Assembly: GCA_945787435.1 (NCBI GenBank)
Contig: CALZHX010000152.1
Location: 1-6,254, forward strand
Source of the DNA: an uncultured Woeseiaceae bacterium
GTDB taxonomy: Bacteria > Pseudomonadota > Gammaproteobacteria > Steroidobacterales > Woeseiaceae
DNA: 6,254 nt
Reading direction: 5' to 3'
Shown piece by piece: positions 1-5,959 of this stretch. Both the position numbers and the translations under genes were made by a program. The notes below the pieces were generated by a model that did no database searches, was not told the origin of the DNA, and was given only the letters and a program-made list of their open reading frames with translations. Each line of letters opens with the position of its first letter. The stretch's first letter is position 1.

Positions 1-251
1 GAAAACGATGTGATCAACGCGCTAAGTGGATCAAACGGTACGCGCGCAATGAATCGTGCACCGACAAACTGTGTCACTTGTGCGGTGGTGAATATCGCGA
101 TGGCATTCTGCCAATGAATGCCGAAGTCCAGTATCAGGGTGCCGAAACCGAGCAGCAGGCTCAGTACGATGACCTGGTACCAGCGCGGGTCGCGCAACAA
201 CAAGAAAAGGCCGGTGAATACTCTCATGCCCGATACAAACGTATCGGACAT
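1..251 (-). CDS. RnfD/NqrB-like membrane protein, N-terminal part (runs off window)
   Basis: The minus strand is open from an ATG at 251 to the left edge, giving 83 residues with no stop. The visible part begins with a short amphipathic stretch, then LRDPRWYQ (residues 19-26), a hydrophobic segment at about 27-41, a second at about 48-64, and a VPFDPLSALITS motif at 71-82. The DPRxYQ start and the FDP-x-SALI motif after two membrane spans are what I remember from the RnfABCDE subunit D / NqrB-like family, whose members sit in the inner membrane and in Rnf/Nqr complexes carry covalent flavin. The flavin-attachment region is not in the window, so redox function is inferred. It starts 20 nt after the DUF1501 stop and is probably the third gene of that operon. 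Neither ATG 251 nor the alternative ATG at 227 has a clear Shine-Dalgarno, so the start is uncertain. Confidence 0.62.
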   Translation of the reverse strand, partial: MSDTFVSGMRVFTGLFLLLRDPRWYQVIVLSLLLGFGTLILDFGIHWQNAIAIFTTAQVTQFVGARFIARVPFDPLSALITSF

Positions 252-271
252 CAGCGAGGGGTTAAGGACCG

Positions 272-1474
272 CTAGCTACGAACGATGTCCCGCAGTGGCT
301 CTGCGGACTTGCTGTCCGGAAAAACAACGTTGTCGAGGTGTGTTTCCGGGAGACCAAGATGCTCCGCCAACACGGCCTTGAACACACTGCGTATGTCAGT
401 TGTCGGCTTGAGATCGCGGCCCTGGTAAAGATCTGCGCTGCGTAATCCCGGCCAGTCCGTCACCACTCGCCCACCGGCAACGGCGCCACCCAACAACATC
501 GCAGCAGAAGCTGTGCCATGATCCGTGCCGCGCGTGCCATTGACGGCAACCGTGCGGCCAAATTCTGTGACGACCGCGACAATGGTCTTTGACCAGGCAT
601 TACCGAGACCGCTCTGCAGCGTCAGCAACCCGTTGTCGAGGCTTTCGAGCCGGTTTGCCAGCGACCCGGTTGTCGTGCCCTGGTTGGCGTGCGTGTCCCA
701 GCCACTGGCTTCAACTACGGCAATGCGCGGGCCATCTTCGGCGGTCAGGAAGCGAGCGGCTGCCTGCATCATCGTGCGCAGCTGCTCTGCGTCATTGCCG
801 CGAGATCGCATTTGCGCCATGCCAGCCTCGCCGTCGGCAATAGCCTGCGCGTCGAGCGCCTGCGTCAGGCGTGTCGCGAAGAACTCGTCACTCGCATACA
901 GGTCCTGCAGGCGACGCAGCGTGCTCTCCTCGGCATCAGGTAACTGCGACGGCGCCCAGCTCGTTACCGAGTTGTCGCCCCGCAGCACAAGCGGTGTGTT
1001 CTGTGCCATCGCGATGGCCAGTTCGTCGCCCAGCGCACCGCCCAGCGGCTCAATAGCCCGATTCAGCCAGCCGTCACGCAACGAGCCGACCTGGGCAGCA
1101 CCGTTCTCGAGTACGTCCTGACCATCGAAATGCGAGCGCTCGCGATAGGGGCTGGCGACCGCATGGACAATCAATGCCTGGTCTTCGCGGTATTGCTCGT
1201 AGACGTTGGACAGGCTTGGATGTAGTCCGAACAGGCCATCGAGTTTTTTCAGTCCGCCGCTTTCACCTGGCACAGGCAATGCCAGTTCGCCACGTATCTT
1301 GCGGTAGTTTCCATCACCATAGGGTGCTGCAATGGCCAGCCCGTCGGCCGCGCCGCGGAGAATGACGAGCACGAAGCGTGCATCGCTTTCTGTCCTGGCA
1401 AAAGTCAGGCCGGGAATTCCGCCGGCCATTGCCGCGACACCTGCAAACCTGAGTATGTCTCGTCTGCTGATCAT
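272..1474 (-). CDS. Tat-exported DUF1501 family protein
   Basis: A 400-residue protein, a normal length for DUF1501. It opens with a twin-arginine signal: SRRDILRFAG at residues 3-12, a hydrophobic stretch to about 24 and a likely cleavage after FARTES-type residues (about 26-30), so it should be exported folded to the periplasm. Family motifs in order are LRGAADGL (39-46), RERSHFDGQD (111-120), SGWDTHANQG (257-266), TEFGRT (303-308) and GTDHG (316-320). The His/Asp-rich motifs fit the alkaline-phosphatase/sulfatase-like fold to which DUF1501 is related, with probable metal ligands, but no substrate is established. The ATG has an excellent GGAGG at 1480-1484 with 5 nt spacing. The gene follows the DUF1800 gene by 2 nt, the common partner arrangement for this family. 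It ends in TAG. Family assignment is very secure; enzymatic role unknown. Confidence 0.93.
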   Translation of the reverse strand: MISRRDILRFAGVAAMAGGIPGLTFARTESDARFVLVILRGAADGLAIAAPYGDGNYRKIRGELALPVPGESGGLKKLDGLFGLHPSLSNVYEQYREDQALIVHAVASPYRERSHFDGQDVLENGAAQVGSLRDGWLNRAIEPLGGALGDELAIAMAQNTPLVLRGDNSVTSWAPSQLPDAEESTLRRLQDLYASDEFFATRLTQALDAQAIADGEAGMAQMRSRGNDAEQLRTMMQAAARFLTAEDGPRIAVVEASGWDTHANQGTTTGSLANRLESLDNGLLTLQSGLGNAWSKTIVAVVTEFGRTVAVNGTRGTDHGTASAAMLLGGAVAGGRVVTDWPGLRSADLYQGRDLKPTTDIRSVFKAVLAEHLGLPETHLDNVVFPDSKSAEPLRDIVRS

Positions 1475-1476
1475 GC

Positions 1477-2877
1477 CTACCTCCGTTGAAAATCGGGAGA
1501 CGCTAACAGCAACGTCATGCCCTGCACGTTCGTCTCCGCACGCGAGACCGCTTTACGCGATTCGGTGCTGAAAGTCGCGCCGAGAACGTCATCACCGAGC
1601 TCGACTGGTTTGATGCGTGTCCCGACCAGCCTGGACACCGTGTTGGACCATTCGATGCGTTTGTACAGTGCGTCCGCGCCACCCCAGTGCTCGGCCGAGT
1701 CGGGCCAGCCTGCCGGGCTGCCTGGTCGGAACGGCGCCTGACCCATCAGGTCGAGCGCGCCAACGATGAAACGGGTGTTGTTCGGCACATGATCAAACGC
1801 GCGCAATGTCGAGACAACGAAATCGTGTGGTGACTTGTACTTGCTGTGAGGCTCGGTCCAGGCGGTATCCGCCGCAATCAGTGCTTCATAGACCGGCGCC
1901 AGCTCGGCGCCACCCTCGAGGTATGTGGCAGCCAGCTCGTCGACAAGATCCGCTGGCGGTTCGTCGGCAACGAAGTGTGTCGCGAGTTTGCTGGCAAGAA
2001 ATCTTGCTGTCGACGGATGTAAGGCGAGGTCACGCAGAACCGCCTCACCCTGTGCTACGCCACGCTGGCTGTAACGTGTGCCGAGAACCGTGTGGTCGCC
2101 CGGCTCATGAATCATGTCACGATATTCGAATTCGCCGGGTGTGCCTTCGGCGAATCGGCCTGTGTCGCTGGCACCCCCAATCGACCAGCCCGTAATTACC
2201 TTCGCAAACGTCGTAACGTCCTGTTGCGAGTAACCCCCGTCAACACCAAGCGTGTGAAGCTCGAGGATTTCGCGTGCCAGGTTCTCATTCAGGCCAATAT
2301 TTCGTTCGCGCTGCACTCGATTTGCGCGACGGCCAAGCATTGATTCCGGACCAATCGATCGTTGGTTGTCGAGATATGTGATCATCGCAGGATGTTGTTC
2401 GCAGGCGATCAGCAGGTCTGCAAAATTGCCTGTGACGTTCGGGCGAACGGCCTCGTTTTCATAGAGTCCTGCCACGGCTGGCATCGGCTGTTTGTCAGCC
2501 GATACCGCGAAGTGGTTCGACCAGAAGTGCACCAGACGCTCGTGAAACGGAAAGTCAGTGGCGACGGCGTACTGGTAGCGCGCATTGGTTTGTTCGAGAT
2601 AGTGGCCGCGGACTTTCTGGCCGTATTTTTGCACGATGTCGGGCGCGGGTTGATCCGTTGCCGCAGCACGCATTTCGCGTTGTTCGCGGCGCAGATCCTG
2701 GATATCAACCAGAACCTCGGCTGTGCCCGGCAGGTCACTGAGCTCACCCGGCAGGCGCGAGGGACCCTGCAACTGGTCGAGTAACCAGGCTCGCGGATTG
2801 CTGTCGATTTTCTTCAGTTCGCCGGGTTTGGCCCCGAGACCGAATCTGTTGGCGGCGATCGCCGAGTCGTATTTCAT
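1477..2877 (-). CDS. DUF1800 family protein
   Basis: A 466-residue protein from the ATG at 2877; the frame is open upstream to 2949, but the extra 24 residues do not look like the family, and MKYDSAIAANRFGLGA is a typical DUF1800 beginning. Family motifs include RFGLGAKPGEL (11-21), HERLVHFWSNHFAVS (112-126), YENEAVRPNVTGNFADLL (139-156), the NENLAREILELHTLGVDGGY core (197-216), DVTTFAKVITGWS (220-232), KLATHFVADEPP (297-308) and YKSPHDFVVSTLRAF (347-361). Length matches the family. A weak AGGGA lies 9 nt upstream (2887-2891). I see no Sec or Tat signal, although the co-transcribed DUF1501 partner has a Tat signal. It is the first gene of the leftward operon, and its last codons (CAA CGG AGG TAG) hold the ribosome site of the next gene. 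The molecular function of DUF1800 is unknown to me. Confidence 0.92.
   Translation of the reverse strand: MKYDSAIAANRFGLGAKPGELKKIDSNPRAWLLDQLQGPSRLPGELSDLPGTAEVLVDIQDLRREQREMRAAATDQPAPDIVQKYGQKVRGHYLEQTNARYQYAVATDFPFHERLVHFWSNHFAVSADKQPMPAVAGLYENEAVRPNVTGNFADLLIACEQHPAMITYLDNQRSIGPESMLGRRANRVQRERNIGLNENLAREILELHTLGVDGGYSQQDVTTFAKVITGWSIGGASDTGRFAEGTPGEFEYRDMIHEPGDHTVLGTRYSQRGVAQGEAVLRDLALHPSTARFLASKLATHFVADEPPADLVDELAATYLEGGAELAPVYEALIAADTAWTEPHSKYKSPHDFVVSTLRAFDHVPNNTRFIVGALDLMGQAPFRPGSPAGWPDSAEHWGGADALYKRIEWSNTVSRLVGTRIKPVELGDDVLGATFSTESRKAVSRAETNVQGMTLLLASPDFQRR
1480..1484 (-). promoter_or_regulatory. Shine-Dalgarno of the DUF1501 gene, inside the DUF1800 stop region
   Basis: GGAGG on the minus strand, 5 nt before the DUF1501 ATG. 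It is built from the penultimate codons of DUF1800 just before its TAG, so a ribosome finishing DUF1800 stands on the initiation site of DUF1501. This supports the 1474 start and translational coupling of the pair. Confidence 0.85.
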
Positions 2878-3081
2878 ATGCCGAAGTCCCTGCGGGCTAT
2901 GATGGCCGTTGCAATAAAAACGCCGTATCTGGATATTGGTTGACTGCAACGCTCGCTTATATGACTGAATTTGACTTCCAGCGACCGAAAACCCTAAACG
3001 AGCGGCAATTAATAATAATTAAATCAAAGACTTAAATATTTGCATCCAATTGCTCGATTCGAAGCATCTACCGGGTGAGAA

Positions 3082-3096
3082 CTGCTCAAAGAGCAG
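3082..3096 (+). repeat. Perfect small inverted repeat in the leader of the sigma operon
   Basis: CTGCTC and GAGCAG flank a three-base AAA loop, giving a 6-bp perfect hairpin that ends 13 nt before the AGGAG of the first gene. There is no T-run after it, so it is not an intrinsic terminator. It could be an operator half-site pair or a leader hairpin that modulates translation; no regulator is identified. Confidence 0.55.
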
Positions 3097-3109
3097 CAAA
3101 ACATCTACT

Positions 3110-3114
3110 AGGAG
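3110..3114 (+). promoter_or_regulatory. Shine-Dalgarno of the DUF6249-like gene
   Basis: AGGAG lies only 2 nt before the ATG at 3117 but 8 nt before an in-frame GTG at 3123. The spacing favours GTG 3123 as the true start (giving an MEGIWVPI beginning); ATG 3117 remains possible. Confidence 0.6.
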
Positions 3115-3116
3115 AA

Positions 3117-3491
3117 ATGAACGTGGAAGGAATATGGGTACCAATCGTAATGTTCGCGGGGCTGACGGTCATTATCAGTCTGTTTTTCTGGTTTCGCTTT
3201 CGCGCCCGGAAAGAGATGCAGCAAACTATCCGTGCGGCAATCGACAAAGGGCAGGAACTGAGTCCTGAGTTAGTCGAGAGCCTGGGCACGTCTCAGAAGC
3301 GTTCGAAATATCAGGATCTGCGCAATGGGGCGATCTGGATTGCAGTTGGCGCAGGTATCGCGTTGTTTGGCGTCGCTATGGGGCAGATCGAGCAAGACGT
3401 CATGCCGATAATGGCCGGTATTTCAGCACTGCCATTGCTGATCGGAATCGCCTACGTGATCATGTGGCGTGTGACGGAGCCTGGGAAATAG
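3117..3491 (+). CDS. DUF6249-like integral membrane protein
   Basis: A protein of 124 residues from ATG 3117, or 122 from GTG 3123, the better spaced start relative to AGGAG at 3110-3114. Longer in-frame starts upstream (3075) would include the leader hairpin and are less likely. Layout: membrane segment 1 at about 6-26, then a basic cytoplasmic stretch (RFRARKEMQQTIRAAIDKGQELSPELVESLG, about 27-57), then segments 2 (about 71-88) and 3 (about 96-117). The pattern of one membrane span, a basic helix with 'AI-KGQ-LSPEL', a short linker with DLR, and two further spans matches what I recall of DUF6249 proteins, often found next to sigma factors. No catalytic residues are evident. The gene overlaps the sigma factor frame by 28 nt and likely belongs to one signalling operon; a sensing or regulatory role is inference. 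Confidence 0.72.
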   Translation: MNVEGIWVPIVMFAGLTVIISLFFWFRFRARKEMQQTIRAAIDKGQELSPELVESLGTSQKRSKYQDLRNGAIWIAVGAGIALFGVAMGQIEQDVMPIMAGISALPLLIGIAYVIMWRVTEPGK

Positions 3492-4057
3492 TCCAGTCCG
3501 CAACACTGCTGGAAGTCGACGATCAGTCTCTCGTCACCCTGGCTGTCGTGTCACAGGACACGGCAGCATACGGAGAGCTGATCCGGCGTCACCAGTCGCG
3601 GGTACGAAATTTCCTGCGCAAGCTGGCCGCCGATCCTGTTGAGGCTGATGACCTTTCCCAGGAAGCGTTCTTACATGCCTGGGACAAGCTGCAGACTTAC
3701 AGTGGCAGGGGATCCTTTATAGGCTGGCTGTTGAAAGTGGCATATACCACCTTCCTGCAATCGAAGCGCAAATCGAAGCGTTATTCCGAAGTGCTCAATG
3801 AGGTGGGATACGTCGCAGAACAGCAGTCAGGGCGCTACACTCAGGACGCTGATGAAGTGTCTGATCTGGACAAGCTCCTTGCGGTATTAACCGAGGAAGA
3901 ACGCGCGATCATGGTGATGTCGTACGCATGCGGTCTGTCACACCGGGAGATAGGTGACGCGACAGGATTGCCGGTGGGTACGGTGAAATCGATAATTTTT
4001 CGCGGTAAAAAGAAGATCAGGACAAATTTTGACATCAAAGATCATAAACATGGTTGA
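3464..4057 (+). CDS. ECF-type RNA polymerase sigma-70 factor
   Basis: A 197-residue product if the GTG at 3464 is the start. Sigma region 2 spans about 36-103, with the core-binding DDLSQEAFLHAWDKL (62-76) and the FIGWLLKVAYTTFLQSKRK stretch (85-103) that melts and reads the -10. Region 4 spans about 134-188, with the helix-turn-helix LSHREIGDATGLPVGTVKS (158-176) that reads the -35. There is no region 1.1 or 3, as usual for ECF factors. The start is uncertain: GTG 3464 has no clear Shine-Dalgarno, and similarity to the family begins around residue 17 (EVDDQSLVTLAV), so initiation from a CTG at 3506 or 3509 is conceivable. Overlap with the upstream gene (28 nt) and the downstream gene (8 nt) suggests translational coupling and shared control with two membrane proteins. 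The regulon cannot be told from this window. Confidence 0.93.
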   Translation: MACDGAWEIVQSATLLEVDDQSLVTLAVVSQDTAAYGELIRRHQSRVRNFLRKLAADPVEADDLSQEAFLHAWDKLQTYSGRGSFIGWLLKVAYTTFLQSKRKSKRYSEVLNEVGYVAEQQSGRYTQDADEVSDLDKLLAVLTEEERAIMVMSYACGLSHREIGDATGLPVGTVKSIIFRGKKKIRTNFDIKDHKHG

Positions 4058-4418
4058 GAAACTCAAAGACGCTGAAGACCGATTGCTGGAGTCGATGTTT
4101 GCTGCCGAGCCCATTGCGGACGGTGGATTTAGCAAGCGCATCGTCACTCATATTCGCCGCCGAATCTGGGTGCGACGATTGGCACTGCCGGTTGCAATGC
4201 TGGTTGGGGGCCTTATTGCCTTCAAACCTGCGATGCAGCTCGTGACAGTTTCTTCAACGCTGCTTGGCGTGGTGCCGCGCGAATTTCTCGAGATCCCGGC
4301 GTCGGTATTGCCGCAGGTCGAAAGTGTCACTTTCGGCGTGCCGCTGATACCGATGATCGTTCTTAGTGCAATGGTGATAGTGGCCGGCATACTCGGCACA
4401 CGTCTGCTCAATGAATAG
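4050..4418 (+). CDS. Small two-segment membrane protein, candidate anti-sigma factor
   Basis: A 122-residue protein from ATG 4050, which overlaps the sigma stop codon by 8 nt (ATGGTTGA arrangement); an upstream TTG at 4029 is possible but less likely. The N-terminal 42 residues are charged and end in a strongly basic RRRIWVRRL block, followed by membrane segment 1 (about 44-59), a loop with PREFLEIPASVLPQVES (about 76-92), and segment 2 (about 96-115). The positive-inside rule puts both termini in the cytoplasm, so the N-terminal arm could contact the sigma factor. The position directly after the sigma gene and the EDRLLESMFAAEP-type start followed by FSKRI and a basic run resemble short anti-sigma-like proteins, but no ZAS (HxxxCxxC) motif is present. 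Anti-sigma function is inference from context. Confidence 0.8.
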   Translation: MVEKLKDAEDRLLESMFAAEPIADGGFSKRIVTHIRRRIWVRRLALPVAMLVGGLIAFKPAMQLVTVSSTLLGVVPREFLEIPASVLPQVESVTFGVPLIPMIVLSAMVIVAGILGTRLLNE

Positions 4419-4433
4419 GGCTGCGTTTCTCCA

Positions 4434-4462
4434 TTGTCACGAATGTAGCGCTCGGTTACATT
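4434..4462 (+). promoter_or_regulatory. Sigma-70-like promoter (candidate leaderless start)
   Basis: TTGTCA at 4434-4439 (5 of 6 to TTGACA) and TACATT at 4457-4462 (4 of 6 to TATAAT) are separated by exactly 17 nt, just after the preceding operon's stop. A start 7 nt beyond the -10 would fall on 4469, the A of the next gene's ATG. Confidence 0.6.
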
Positions 4463-4468
4463 GCGTGC

Positions 4469-4675
4469 ATGAACCTTCGCGAGCAGGTGGAAAAGTTATT
4501 ACCCAACTGGGAACGTTGGTACCCGAGTCTGTTCGACGCAGCCAGTGATCTTGGTCTGATCAAGGCTGAGGTCTGCGACCCCAATTCACTTTTGTTGACG
4601 CGCCGTCACGCGAAGGTTCGGCAGCGCGCTGAAGACGCCCATCGAGAGAAGTGGGGCGGCAAAGCCGACAAGTAA
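4469..4675 (+). CDS. Unknown 68-residue charged protein
   Basis: I do not recognise this protein. It is soluble-looking, with no signal peptide or membrane span. It begins MNLREQVEKLLPNWERWYPSL, has a single Cys in a LIKAEVCDP stretch (residues 30-38), and ends in an Arg/Lys/Glu-rich helix (RRHAKVRQRAEDAHREKWGGKADK, about 45-68) that could bind nucleic acid or another protein. Codon use looks like its neighbours, which supports a real gene. The ATG has no Shine-Dalgarno but sits where the upstream promoter predicts transcription to begin, so leaderless translation is plausible. It lies 17 nt before the cysteine desulfurase-like gene on the same strand and is probably co-transcribed with it. 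Function unknown; a role as a small partner of the PLP enzyme is only a guess. Confidence 0.68.
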   Translation: MNLREQVEKLLPNWERWYPSLFDAASDLGLIKAEVCDPNSLLLTRRHAKVRQRAEDAHREKWGGKADK

Positions 4676-4692
4676 TCTTCGAGATCCCTGCC

Positions 4693-5943
4693 ATGACCAT
4701 CAATATTGACCGAATTCGCGGCCAGTTTCCGTCCCTGTCCGAAACCGATGACGGGAAACCGCGCTTGTACTTCGATAATCCCGCGGGGACCCAGGTGCCG
4801 CAAATGGTTGTCGATCGCATGGCCGATTGCCTGTTGCACAGCAACGCCAATATCGGGGGCTACTTCACTACCTCGATACGCGCCGGTGAGGTTGCCGACG
4901 GCGCGCGCGCGGCGATGGTGGATTTCCTCAACGCGCCGTCGCCCGACGAGATCATATTCGGGCAGAACATGACGTCGATTACGTTTCATGTATCGAGGTC
5001 TATCGGAAAACTGCTGCGACCTGGTGATGAGATCATCTTGTCGCGGATGGACCACGATGCGAACGTCGAGCCGTGGAAACTCATGGCCCGTGACTTCAAC
5101 CTGGAAGTCAGGTGGCTGGAGTTTGACACCGAGACGTTTGAATTCGACCTGTCTGAGCTCGACAAATTGCTGAACGACAAAACTCGGCTCGTGTGCGTCG
5201 GTGGCGCAAGCAATCTGACCGGCACGATCAACGATGTGAAGACCATATGCCGTAAGGCACGTGATGCCGGCGCATGGAGTTTCGTGGATGCGGTGCAATC
5301 TGCTCCTCACATCCTGAGTGACGTGCAGGACTTCGGCTGCGACTTCTTTGTCTGCTCAGCCTACAAGTTTTTCGGCCCGCACCAGGGCATTCTCTGGGGC
5401 CGCAGAAATGTCCTCGAGAAACTGGAGCCGTACAAAGTTCGACCGGCGCCCGCCGAATTGCCCTGGTGTTTTGAGACTGGTACGCAGAGCCATGAAGGCA
5501 TGGCGGGGACGGCCGCCGCCGTGGATTACTTCGCATGGGTTGGCGAGACCATATCCGGGGCGCGCGGTAATCGCCGTGAGCAGCTCAAGGCGGGTCTCGA
5601 GTTGCTGTTCGATTATGAGAAACAACTCGCGGACCAGTTGATCGCAGGCCTGGTGAGTATCAGCGGCGTACGGGTCCTTGGTATTGCGGACCCGGACGCG
5701 TCGGACAGACGCGTGCCGACGGTTTCTTTTGTGCATGAACAGTACGCGCCGTCGGATATCGCTCGGGCACTGGCTGAGCGCAACATATTTGCCTGGAGCG
5801 GCCACAACTATGCGTTGGAACTCGCTCAGGTGTTGAATATCAAAGACTCGGGCGGCGCAGTGCGAATCGGTCCGGTGCATTACAACACGCCGCATGAGAT
5901 AGATACGGTCGTTGCCGCACTCCGGGATATTCTTGGTTCCTAG
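4693..5943 (+). CDS. Cysteine desulfurase-like PLP-dependent protein (class V aminotransferase fold)
   Basis: A 416-residue protein from ATG 4693; an upstream in-frame GTG at 4651 overlaps the preceding gene, and its extra residues do not look like the family. Motifs in order: IRGQFPSL (8-15), YFDNPAGTQVP (26-36), a MDHDANVEPW segment (119-128) whose His121 should stack on PLP, GGASNLTGT (170-178), VDAVQSAPH (198-206) with Asp199 for the pyridine nitrogen, and SAYKFFGPHQGILWG (222-236) with Lys225 as the Schiff-base lysine. ETGTQSHEGM (261-270) follows. This agrees with the cysteine desulfurase-like family (TIGR01976 as I remember it), related to SufS/CsdA. The SufS catalytic loop (RTGHHCA) corresponds to WSGHNYA (368-374), with Tyr373 in place of Cys, so persulfide-forming desulfurase activity is doubtful. 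The true substrate is unknown. Confidence 0.9.
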   Translation: MTINIDRIRGQFPSLSETDDGKPRLYFDNPAGTQVPQMVVDRMADCLLHSNANIGGYFTTSIRAGEVADGARAAMVDFLNAPSPDEIIFGQNMTSITFHVSRSIGKLLRPGDEIILSRMDHDANVEPWKLMARDFNLEVRWLEFDTETFEFDLSELDKLLNDKTRLVCVGGASNLTGTINDVKTICRKARDAGAWSFVDAVQSAPHILSDVQDFGCDFFVCSAYKFFGPHQGILWGRRNVLEKLEPYKVRPAPAELPWCFETGTQSHEGMAGTAAAVDYFAWVGETISGARGNRREQLKAGLELLFDYEKQLADQLIAGLVSISGVRVLGIADPDASDRRVPTVSFVHEQYAPSDIARALAERNIFAWSGHNYALELAQVLNIKDSGGAVRIGPVHYNTPHEIDTVVAALRDILGS

Positions 5944-5945
5944 GC

Positions 5946-5951
5946 TATACT
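5946..5951 (+). promoter_or_regulatory. Candidate -10 box (TATACT) for the secreted-protein gene
   Basis: TATACT matches 5 of 6 to TATAAT and lies 3 nt after the stop of the desulfurase-like gene, with no convincing -35 at 16-18 nt. Initiation about 7 nt downstream would put the GC hairpin (5960-5976) at the very 5' end of the transcript. Confidence 0.42.
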
Positions 5952-5959
5952 CCCTGTAT

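Larger units (their letters stand above)
2878..3116. promoter_or_regulatory. Divergent intergenic region with AT-rich core
   Basis: A spacer of about 240 bp between the leftward DUF1800 operon and the rightward sigma-factor operon, so it must hold promoters for both. Its centre (about 3008-3040) is strikingly AT-rich against the GC-rich surroundings. For the right-hand operon a weak sigma-70-like pair is possible, TTAATA at 3009-3014 and TTAAAT at 3032-3037 with a 17 nt spacer. For the left-hand operon a TATAAG lies at 2956-2961 on the minus strand without a good -35. Both are low-information matches. I see no clear ECF-type -35 (GGAAC-like), so autoregulation by the neighbouring sigma factor is not shown. 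Confidence 0.5.

Noticed and set aside
230..247. 7-bp inverted repeat CCGATAC-AAAC-GTATCGG at the start of the RnfD-like gene
   Set aside because: It lies between the two candidate start codons and encodes a plain SDTFVSG stretch; there is no T-run and no second copy, so it may be chance. It would matter only if ATG 227 is the true start.
525..1121. Long plus-strand open frame opposite DUF1501
   Set aside because: Ser/Arg/Ala-rich low-complexity translation with no family motif; it is the antisense shadow of a strongly conserved gene.
2362..2784. Plus-strand open frame opposite DUF1800
   Set aside because: Antisense to conserved DUF1800 motifs, with no Shine-Dalgarno or recognisable domain.
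3001..3060. ECF-type autoregulated promoter before the sigma operon
   Set aside because: I could not find a GGAAC-like -35 with a proper -10; only weak AT-rich sigma-70-like matches exist.
4606..5310. Minus-strand open frame of 234 codons opposite the PLP enzyme
   Set aside because: His/Arg-rich translation typical of antisense reading in GC-rich genes, and it crosses two well-supported genes.
5356..5895. Minus-strand open frame of 179 codons opposite the end of the PLP enzyme
   Set aside because: Antisense of conserved PLP-lysine and C-terminal regions; no domain or start signal.
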